DNA from: Theristus sp. LFF4_11
Lineage: Eukaryota; Nematoda; Chromadorea; Monhysterida; Xyalidae
DNA length: 64,000 nucleotides
Assembly (NCBI GenBank): GCA_030248135.1
Contig: JASANC010004591.1
Span: 124,001-188,000 of the forward strand
Direction: 5' to 3'
Shown here: positions 37,461 to 48,400 of the stretch, piece after piece
How positions within the stretch are numbered: position 1 is the stretch's first letter
Layout of the letters: the number at the start of each line of letters is the position of its first letter
Translations under genes and position numbers: made by a program
The notes under the pieces: generated by a model
What the model saw: the letters and a program-made list of their open reading frames with translations, nothing else
Told to the model about the DNA's origin: nothing
Database searches by the model: none

Positions 37461-39417
37461 CTGAATAATTTTTTGGGGTTTTGAAGAACTGTCTGATAAA
37501 CTGACTTGATCGTTGGAATTTGCAAATGACAACAACTTTTTGCACAACAAAAAGACACCATGGTCACGGTGGCCTAAATTGTAGCACAAAAAATATTCGC
37601 GAAAAAAAATCAAGAAAAGTAGAAAACTCGGCAAAATTTTGAACGCAACACCGAATAAACTGACTTTTCAACGCTCGACATTGGAAGTTACGACTCAATT
37701 TGATTGAAATTGCAGTTGAAACAATTTTTTCGAGAATTTTGTTGACACCTGAAACGTTGAAAACCCGGCTGCAAGTTAACTGAACACAATTTTACGAGCC
37801 AGAAATTTACAAGGGGTCCACAATGGTTTTTGACGAAAATTCGACCTCTAGGCATAAAAACACACGTAGATTACAAATCAAACGTTCATTTTGTTGGACA
37901 CGCAAGCTTTTTACACGAAAAAAGCAATTTCTCAGAAGCCGGTGGTCAAACATGATTTTTTTATTTTTTTGGACGACGTCGACGGATCGATTTTTTAGCA
38001 AAAATTAAAGTTCTGATCAAACTTTGAGACACGAACAGCCATGAAGCAATTAAAACAAACTTAAAACAATTGTGGTTTCACTTGATTCGCTTGGAAGACG
38101 AAAATTCAGATCAAAAACACCGAAACGTCGGTACATGTTGTTTTGTTTTTTTTTCAGCGAACTTTTCAGACGGTTGTCATGTTTTTTTGTCAGCAAAGCG
38201 GCATAAAACAAATGAAACGATCGCCAAAAACTTGTTTAAATGAAGAACCGATCAAAAAACCTTCGAAATCGGCACGCAGAATGCTGCTGAAAACACAAAA
38301 AGTCACGAAACAACATCACTTTCGTCTGTTCTTTTTCTGGACGCTTTGCTGACCAAAAAGCATTTTACGAAACCGTGTTGCACAAAATAAACAATATCAC
38401 GAGAACAATTCGTCAATTAAGTTCATTAAACTTTGGAAGAAATCAGAAAAAAACTCAATCACCAGCACAGAGTCGAGCCACGTCCGTTGGCCCGCTACCT
38501 ACACTTGACTGCTACTGCTATGAGAATGAGACGGGCAAGGATTTTTATAGTCGACCAAATTGTGCACTGGGCGCGGCCATCTTGTTTTACGCGGATTCTG
38601 CGACTTTTTTGTATTTTTCTGTTGGCTCTGCACGTGACGAACTGCAAAAACTGAACACTTTTCTGGGGAAAAATCTATTTTGCCGGTCCCCATCAGTCGG
38701 AACATTGCAGAAAAATGCGACTTTACGGTTGTGTTTCGAATTTTTGGTCAGTTTTTCTAGTGGTTTTGCTGAACTTTGATCGATATACCACGGTAATTTA
38801 TGGTAACCTCGATTTTATTGTCATGAAAAAGGCACACAAAACCTTCGCTTGAACAGAAAACTACAACAGTAACACTTGATTAATTTCGGGAATGACTTCC
38901 GAAAATCACAAATCACAATCACGAGAACAACAAAAAATCAAATACGGTAGAAAAATAAACACTCCGATTTTGGCGAGCCAACAGAAAACAATAACAAGAA
39001 GTAAAAAATACTCGCTAAAAGTTTTTCAACAGTTTCACCTGTTCCGCATACTAGCTAAAAACAAAAAGTAATCAAAAACCCGAAAACTCAAATGAGAGCA
39101 AACAACAAAGCAAGACAAGACGTGACCGAGCTATGTGGTTCCATTCCTGTTTGACAGTAATAGAAATACAGAAAATTGCACGAACTTCTTGAAAAAAAAA
39201 CCAATGAAAAAATATCAAACACGAATAAAAATCTAAAAAAATGGAACCCTTCCACAAAAAAACATCAACCCCAGTGACCCACTGAAAAATCTCATGAAAA
39301 AACTTCAGAGGCAAACGTGTTGTTTTGTTTTTTTGATGTGAGCGAACAAAGCAGAAAGAAACGGTGAAAAATAAATAATGACCATGATAAGAGTTATAGA
39401 GTGGCGATACTAAATGC
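37461..39417. other. CHD1 5' flank and PDIA3 3' flank
   Basis: Contains the missing CHD1 5' exon(s) and promoter, and the PDIA3 3' UTR. The 37240-37460 exon has a good acceptor (TTATTCAG) and needs an upstream exon ending in phase 2. Alternatively the frame runs unspliced to an ATG at 37565-37567. Neither option is proven. No other gene is supported. Confidence 0.4.
38543..38584 (-). promoter_or_regulatory. Candidate CHD1 core promoter (YY1-type motif plus TATA-like box)
   Basis: On the minus strand, CAAGATGGCCGCGCCCAG (38567-38584) matches the CAAGATGGCGGC motif common near start sites of housekeeping genes. A CTATAAAAATCC box follows about 20 bases further in the direction of CHD1 transcription. 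The position, ~1.1 kb upstream of the first recognised CHD1 exon, fits a promoter. There is no expression evidence. Confidence 0.35.
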
Positions 39418-42400
39418 TCACAATTCGGTCTTCTTTTTCGACTTCTTCTTTTTACCATCGCGACTGTAACCGTTCAGTTCGTCGGTCGCTTCACGAGCGA
39501 TGAACGCGACGAAATCTTTCAGATCACGACCACCGTGGTACGGCACCGGCGGTTTGCCTTTCGGCTTCCAGTAGATTGTGGGAAAACTGAAAAGAAGGCC
39601 GCAGACGATTGGAAGCTGAAAGCACTCTATGGAAGAATGTTTTTTCCGAAAATATGGAAAGTCGATCGAATGATGAAAAGGCTCACCCTCGAACTTCATA
39701 TCCGGGCGGCACGTCGTTCGCGGTCGCATCCATCTTTGCGATGATCACGTTTTCTTCGTTCAACTGAAAATAAAATTGAAAAATTTCAATCAACAACCAG
39801 TATTCAAAAAACAGATGCAGTCGAATGTGAATACTTTGGGTCCAATAAAGCACCGTTTTTATCTACCCTTTCGGCTGCGACACGATATCACTGCTCTTAA
39901 AAGGTCATATTATGACAGAAACGCCGTTCGAAAATTTCTTCCTGATTAAATATTTTTCGCTAACGAACAATCACAACAATTGTCGCGTTGAGAGCCAATA
40001 CAGAAGCCGTATTTTATTGGCCCGGCCCGGAGTCATGATACTAGACTGCGTGCAATAATCGAGTTGTTATTGATATAAAAATCAATCACCTTCTCGCCAA
40101 GTTCATCGTAGATGGGCGCAAGATTCTTGCAATGGCCGCACCACGGTGCGTAGAACTCTATCAGCGCGTCGCGGTCATCATTCACGAACTCTTTGAAGTT
40201 CTTCGCGACCAGCACCTGAACACGATTAAGATGTTTTTTTTGATTAACCAAAAAAACAGATTGATTCGTTTCGCATTACAATTTTCTCACAAATTTTTAG
40301 CAACTATTCCTGATGAAAATTCCAGTGTGTGAATATTGAATTGAACTGAACATGAACGCTTCGTGGGATTGGAATCTGGAATGTGAACCAAAATCTGCAC
40401 CGCAATGTGCAGATCACTCGATCGTATCAGCAAGCACGCACCTGGGACTTGTTACATCGAACATTTTCTTTATGAGACAATTTACCACGAACAAGCTGCA
40501 GGGGTTTCTGAGATGATGTTTTTCTACACTGGAGTATCTGTATTTCAAACTGTTGACAGTTTATCTGAACAAGCTTCTCCTTAGACCACCACCAAGGTTG
40601 CTAAATGCACATACGGCACGGCACGTCACGTCACTTTAGGTCCCGCGTTATTGCACACTACCGTTCATACCCGACGTAAGTCTCCATACGTCAGGTATAA
40701 ACGGGCCTTTACTCTTCTGGTGGTAAAATAAACCAAAAGGCCCGTTTATACCTGACGTACGCTGATGTACGTCTGCATACGTCAGGTATAAACGGGCCTT
40801 AAGATAGCCAGTAACCGATCACTGGGTGAAACAGAATTTACTGACAATTATAGTCCGACTTGCCACATAAATGCTTGCCTACTCTTCATTAGGATAGCAC
40901 AAATGTTGACAAAATAGCAGAGAATTACAAGATAAAACAGAATTTAAAGAAAGTTTTAATTTATCACGCAGCGAAAGCTTGGTAATCGCGAACTGGGCAA
41001 ACAAGAATTTGTTTCGTTAATTCCAACTTTTATCTGTAAAAGTTAGACCACTTCTTTGATAAAAGTTTTACCACTTTTACACGGTAGCACTAAACTAGAT
41101 AGATACGGTATCTGTGTATTGATTGGGTGAAAATATATTTCAGTAACTCTGCTTACACCAGTAAAAAAAGGTCCCTTTCATGGTAGGCATAACCGCAATG
41201 GCCAATTACCGGGTAAAACGGATTTACCCAGGGTAAAACTGGGTAAAACCAACTCGAAGCAGTAAAAACTTGACTGCTCTTTTTTTGATTCTATACATTT
41301 ACTATAGTAACCTGCTACAGGGTAAAAACATGTTTGCCCAAAAACCAATCCAGCCTATAACTGGAAAAGCCAAGCTTGAGGTAGCACGAAACTGAAGAAA
41401 ACAGTATCTTTTAAATGGGTACAAATAAATTTACCCAAAGCCTAAGTATTTATCTGCCAAACGCTTACTCCTTCAACGGTAAAAACAAAGGTTACTGGTT
41501 ACTGGGCAAAAAGGATCGATCAGTTACAGGGTAAAAACGGATTTACCCAAAAGTTATTCTATCTTGTACATCTAAAACTAGCAAAAACATGGCCACTTTC
41601 ACGGTAACACAACATCAGATAGATTCGGTATTCGACTCGAAGCCGCATAAACTTGGCTACTTTTTAAGATCGTAGCACAAGGTATACAGTTACGTAGCCG
41701 GGATAACTTATATGCTGGGTAAAAATAAATTTATCCACACTACTTCACACAACTACATGCCTCGCATATGTAAAAGCAAAATCCCTTTTAGAGTAGGACT
41801 AAGGTAGCCGCAGTAGCTGGTTACCGGGTAAACTAGATTTATACAGTAAACCGTTAAAGGGTAAAAACGTGTTTGCCCGAAAATTTTCTCTTAATTTGAT
41901 AACGATTGGCCACTTCTGGGTAGCAGAGCGCTAACAGTATCTCTTCATTGGGTAATAAATGCATTTACCCAAAATCAGACAAAGCTTGTATATGTAAAAC
42001 AATACCTGCTAACATTAGCAGTAGGATAACAGCAGTGGCTGGTTACTGGGTAAAAAAGGACTTATCAGTTACAGGGTAAAAACAAAATTGCCCAAGAACT
42101 GTTTTAGCTTGTAAATGTAAAAGCATGGATGGCTACTTTTATGGTAGCAGAAAACTAAGATAGATACGGTAACCTGTATTGGGTATAAAATAAATTTATC
42201 CAAACTTAACACGTAAAAAATAAGGTCCCTTTCTGCGGTTGTGGTGCTAAGATAATCGCAGCAGCTAGTTTCTTGATAAAACGGATTTACTGAAAACCGA
42301 CTTTAAGCGGCAGAAACTCATACTGTAAAAGCTTGCACATGTAGCCACTCTAACGGTAGCACGCAGCTAGATAAATCACAGCATCTCCATTAATTGGATA

Positions 42401-45400
42401 AAATGAATTTACCCAAACCTCGACACGATTTGCATTTGTAAAACTATTATCCATTTATTTTAATAACGGCAGGACTAACTGCTGTAGCTGGTTCTTGGGT
42501 AAAAGGAAGAATTTTTACCCAAAAATTTAAACCAACTCTTTGCAGCAAAAACTGGTCATTGGTTTCTCAGCACAAGGCTCTACAGTACATTTACAGTAGA
42601 CGGATACAGAGTAAAAAGAATTTGCACAAAAATCATTCCAGCCTTTATCTACAAAAAACCTGGCTTTTCTTACACAACCCTAAAATCAAAATAAGCACAA
42701 GTGTGGGACTATTGGGCAAAATAAAATTCTTGAAAGATTTAGTCCAATTCGACCAATGAAAGCTTGGCCCCGTGTAGGGTAGCACAAAGTTAATAAATGC
42801 AATGGCTGTACTAGGTGAATTAAGTTTGCTCAGTTCGACAAGTTTGCATCCACAAAATGTTGACTGGGCTTATAATTGCACAAGATACAGTAGCTGTTTT
42901 TTTGGGTAAGTTGGTCTAGTAGAGACCCAGGCTGGTAGCTTCGCCCATTTGCGATAGCCCTGACGACTGTAGTACTTGGTTATTAGATAAAAAAGGACTA
43001 ATCCTAAAAACAACAAAAGCACTGCAGCAGTCAACGCCGATCCACCAACAATCGAGTAAATTGTAAATGCGATCAGACGCCTTCGCTCCGGAAAGTTGGC
43101 AGGCCCAGATGCTCTGCCAGCAAAACTGTTCAAATGAGCACCTGCGTCGCTAATAAATCGTGTGCATCAGTGTCTCCGGAACATCTGAGACACGAAGGAG
43201 ATTCCGCCCGAGTAGAGAGAGTCCGTCTGCATCTCGATCCACAAGAAGAAATCGCGAATGGATTGTGCAAACTACAGAAGAATCATTTTGCTGCCAACGA
43301 TAACTACTTTTCGAAACAATTATTCAGAGACCGAATGTTCGATATTCTCGCAGCCGGACGAATTCCGACAAAAATAACAACGCTGATAAAAACACTTTAC
43401 ACTGCACAGCGTACCAGAATTGAGCATACAGTGAGCTCTCAGCAGCGTTTGAGCCGAGGACCAGCGTTAGGCAGGGAGGAGTGCTGAGCCCCGTCCCGTT
43501 CACAATTGTAATGGACAGGATAGTGCGACAGGCGCAGGCCGACTGCGAAGACTGCTATGGCGTCACCATGCGGTGCAGCGGCATAGAGGGGCCACAGGCG
43601 GTGACTTTCAGATCACTGGAGTAAGCTGATGATGTGGTCAAACTGGCCCGCCAATGAAGCGGTAGATTCCAGAATCGATGGTGTACAACTGCCAAGTGTC
43701 GACTCGGCGGTCTACCTGGGAACCGTCATAAATGCAAACAATGACTGTTCAGATGACGTCCAGCGGCGCATCAAGCAGGTGACCTTGGCGTTCCACAGTT
43801 TGCGGCGGCTCTCTGGCGATTTCATGACGTGTCAATCCGCACAAAGGCACGAGTGTACTCGGCGTGCATCCGTTCGTCGCTGCTCTACGACTGCGAACTG
43901 TGGTCGCTGAACAATTCAACACTTAATAAAATAAAAGTGCAAGACAATCAGCGGCTTCGTTCCATCACCGGACGGGAACCCATTGGTCTGATCGCGCCAC
44001 AAATAAAACTGTGCAACGTCATGCATTTAGGCCAAATGTGAACAGTTGATGCGGCGAGTCAAGGCGGAAAGTCAAGGCGACTTCAGTTGATCCAGCTGCG
44101 ACGACTAGGATCCGTACGGTAGCACAAAGCAAGAGACATACAGTAGCTTTACGGGTAAAAATGTATTTGCCCGAAAGTTACTTTACAATTGCATAAGCCT
44201 GCATGGATACAGTCACCGTTTATTGGGAAAACTGATTTGCCCAAAAGTAAACAAAGCCTGTGGCAACATAGTTACAGTGTCTGGTGACAGGGTAAAACAG
44301 AATTATTAACCAAAATTTAATTCTAGTCACATACAAGCAAAGCTAGGCGATTCTACGGCGCTTTGTTAGATCAATCATACAGCAGTCAGTTAATGATTAA
44401 AAACTATTGTGTATAAAATTCCAAACTTCGACCTGAAAATATTCCCCACTCTTCAAACGGGTTTGGATACACGGGATTAAACAAAAATTACCCAGTGGGG
44501 TAAAAGTTGCCAATAGTAGTAAATTGGTGAAAGTAGCTTGATCGCGGTAACAAGAATTTGGTTAATCACAGTTTCTTCCATTTCTTTAAATCTACCTTTC
44601 GGCACGTCGGTATGGAATATATTAAGAGCTGCACTGAGATAATCATGTCTCAAAATCAAAATCCACTGGATTTTTGAATCCGGTTTGCAGGCTAAATAAT
44701 AACGCAACACTAAAAAATAATGATTGTATTTATTAACTAACAGTGGCAGAGGCACGGGATATCGGCTAGTATTGATAATTATAAAGTTCGATGCACCAGT
44801 CTATCTAGTAGCACCCAATAAACTGGTCCAGTCGTCTGTAGCGCAGTGAACTATAACACTGAGAGAATCACCCGTTACAACCAGACCGTTTTCTAATCAA
44901 GACCAGCACAAGCTATACAAAAGGAAGAAAACACAGCCCACGAATGCTGATTGTCTGGTGGCAAACGACGTTAACGTTAAACACGTTATTATTAGTTGGT
45001 GTCAGTTTTTTGTCATGATATTCAGTTGTGTTTTGTGTGGTTATCTACTATTATTTCTTTTTTAATAAGGTATTTTTCAAGCAGTCCAATCCAAATAACA
45101 TTTTTATTGATTTTCAGTTCCGTGAGACTGTTTTTTTGAAGTACTTTCTTTTCTATAATGATTTTATTCTCAAGATGTTCAAAGAAAGATATTAGAGTTG
45201 TTACGTAGTTTGTTTGAGTTTGCTTATTAGGACGACACGACAACGACAATAATAAAAACAGACCGAACACTGATCACAGATTATCACAGCTTATATAGCC
45301 AATATAATTACCGTATTACCTCTAATGAACCCCCATGGGGGTTTATTTCTTCAGCGACTTCTGCGGGTGGGGGTTTATTTTTTTGGGGGGGGGGGTATTT

Positions 45401-48400
45401 TTTTTGGGGGGGGGGGTATTTGGAAACCATTTTTAGGCGTGGACAAAATGGCAAAAGTACCTTCCATGGCAGGAAGGAAGTCGCAGAAACTTCTACTCTA
45501 CATAGAAATTTCCTTTTACAACAACCTTTTGTACTGAAATTACCATTAACTCATCCATTTGGGGCCTTTGGTAGCACAATTTCATCATTTTCACTGCAAC
45601 CAGCCACTGAATTCGCTGGGTATGTGTTTCAAACAGGTTTCCAATAATCCCCCATGGGGGATTATTTGGGGGGGGGATTATTTGGAAACTTGTCGAGGGG
45701 GTGGGTTTTTGGGGGGGGGTTAATTTTGGGGTGGTTTAATAGAGGTAATACGGTACATGTAATTACACAGTTATCGTTGTTCCCAACTTCTCCCCAACAA
45801 GTGAAAATAATATATCACATATTTGATTGGCATTGTTGATTGTTTTGTTGATTGGAAGATTTGTTGATTTGATTGTTTTTTGATTGTGATTTGTTGATTT
45901 GATTTGTTGATTAGAAAATTTCCTTGTGTTTTCCCTTCGTTTCGTTTCAACCGGTTCGTTTCATCACGCGCATCATTACTATTCGTCGACGCCTCCTTCA
46001 TCGCGCGGGCCGTGGTCGTACTCGTAGTCGTCCTCCTCAGCTTTGCCCACGTCGTTTGTCGCTGTTCGAGGATACTTGGCCGGTTTCTTTCGTCGGTAGA
46101 TTCTAGCAATCAACTGCTTTTCTGCGTCCGACATTCTAAACTGCGGATGCCAATTTCGGAATCTTGCGAATTTTGGTGAATAGTTTTGCTGTTGATGATT
46201 TTGCTGTGGCGTGTCGTGTCGAATGAGGGAACATCGACCGGTATATTGCGTGTTCTGCTGCTGATTATTATTGTGTTGTTGGTTGATTTGATTGCTGGCG
46301 AACTGGTAGTTCTCAATCTGATTGTAATGTTGCTAATTATGACCAAACTGGTCGCTGAATTGCGGTTTGTAGTTAAAGTTTGTTTCGTGGTTTTCACGGC
46401 TCGTGTTTTGGTAATTCGGCTTGCTGCCGTTGTCTTTGTTTTCCTGCCGACTGTGCTGTTTCTGCTTGTACTTCTCGCAGTTTTCCACGACCTGGATTTT
46501 ATCCACAATTTCTCGGAAATTGAGACCCTTGAACTTCTGGTCCTCTGCTTTGCTCGACAACAACGGATCAAGCAATCCTTGCCCAAACTTGTTGATCAAC
46601 GTCGTTTCGACAAACGGTATATAGTTGCCATCCGAACCGCGATAGTTATGCCCAGTGGCAAGAAGCAAATTCTCCAGACGTAGTCCGAAGGCGCGCACAG
46701 ATTCTCCTTCCTGTCGCGTTGCTGTATCGAGTACGTACACGGATGTAATTGCCTCATTTCTTGGTCCATAAATAGACTCAAGGTACTTGATGGACTCCTC
46801 CAAATTTTCACACACTTCTTGTGGCTGTTGATCGAAAGCAAACAATGCGTCGTCGGACAGACACATGCAAATATGCTCGACCGCGATTTTTGGCGGTGGG
46901 TTCCACAGCTCCAGTCTGGTCTGCAGACTGTTGAACCAAGTTCGGAATTTGTGATTCTTGGCTGGGTCGAATTTTTGCCATTTTTCGGACAACAACATCA
47001 TGTATGCTTTGTCATTGTCAGTGGTACCGTTGGCTACATTCTGTTTACAGCAGTGGTCATGATCAGCAGTCACCTTCTGCTGATTCTGCAGTTCGAGCAT
47101 CTGACTGAACATGGTCATCATAAACTCATTTTGCTTTTGCAGCTGTTCGTACTGTTTCTGCATTTGCTGTTGTTGTTGTATGGCCAATTAAATCAGCTGC
47201 TGTGTGACCTCGTTCTCCTCCCTGGAAATCAACCCACTGGGTACATCAGTATTTGCCTTGGGAATGAACCCACTAGGCTCATCATTTGCCTTGGGAATGA
47301 ACCCACCAGGCTCACCAATCAGGTTTTTGGCCCTGGGAATCAACCCACTGGACTCATCATTTGCCTTGGGAATGAACCCACTAGGCTCACCAACCAATCA
47401 CTAGGCTCTTAATCTAACGGTCGTGGGTTCGAGCCCCACGTTGGGCGCCAGAAAGCTATTAGAGTTGTTACGTAGTTTATTTGGGTTCGCTTATTAGGAC
47501 GACACGACAACGACAATAATAAAAACAGACCGAACACTGATCACAGATTATCACAGTTTATATAGCCAATATAATTACATGTAATTACACAGTTATCGTT
47601 GTTCCCAACTTTAAATTGATGTCTAAACTGCCTTAATTTCCGTGGATAACTTTATAACTCATATTTGTTAAAACCGTTGCATAAACGACGGTCCACGTCG
47701 GCGTCCCACTCATAATTCAATCAGTAATCGTCTACTTCCATAAATTGATAAATAAGAAACAACAGTAAAGCCAAACAAAGTATTGTCTTTTCTTTTAATT
47801 CTACAACTCTAGACGACGTCGAAAAGACAATTTGATGCGGCGACACTGGTCCAAGAGAATCAACCGTATCTCATTCATCCGGTCACTTTACCAATTTTGA
47901 ATTCCAGCGTCAAGCTTAAGACTGTTTGCTTATTGAGACGCATCATGCGCTCATTGAGACGCAGAACAATAATAATAGATAATAATACAATAAAAGTCAC
48001 CAAAAGATGGCGGAAGAATAGAACTTTATGGACGTGATAATCATTATCTCTCAATTTGAAACAAATTTTCTGCGCACTCCGCAACTATCTTAGATACATT
48101 TGCTTATTTGCTGAGTGATTTTTCCGAGACCGTAGTGCTGGTTTGTTCCTTCAACTTACAACCGTATTAATTGCAGGTGACCAAACAAAGTCGTTAAACA
48201 ATGATGATATTATGTCACGATAGCAGCTGCTGTAAACACTTGATGCTATTTGATTAATTGACCACATCATTTCATTTATTCAGTCCACAACTTGCTTCTA
48301 AAATATGTTTTGTTGATTTCATTTCTTTTGTTAGCTAAACAAAACAGCCGCAGTAGTCGCTGGTTTTACAGGGATTAGTTCTGTTATTTTCTTCTTTCTA

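Larger units (their letters stand above)
45184..47610 (-). mobile_element. Gag-only LTR retrotransposon (PDIA3 intron 9)
   Basis: A ~160-bp direct repeat bounds it. The 3' LTR is at 45184-45787 (enlarged by a nested MITE) and the 5' LTR at 47451-47610; they match nearly base for base outside the MITE. On the minus strand the LTR has a CTATATAA box and an AATAAA-type stretch. A tRNA-Lys primer site abuts the 5' LTR, and a purine run (GGGGAGAAG) abuts the 3' LTR. The 1.66-kb interior holds a gag frame but no protease, reverse transcriptase or integrase. The element must rely on a partner's enzymes, as TR-GAG elements of plants do. The target duplication is not clear. Confidence 0.85.

Noticed and set aside
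46186..46683. 165-codon hydrophobic plus-strand frame
   Set aside because: Antisense of the Gag frame. Its hydrophobicity mirrors the Asn/Gln-rich Gag tail.
47215..47400. CRISPR-like array
   Set aside because: The repeats have no unique equal-length spacers, and the genome is eukaryotic. It is a minisatellite.
47406..47450. tRNA-Lys gene
   Set aside because: Only the 3' half is present, CCA is encoded, and it abuts an LTR. It is a primer-binding tract.
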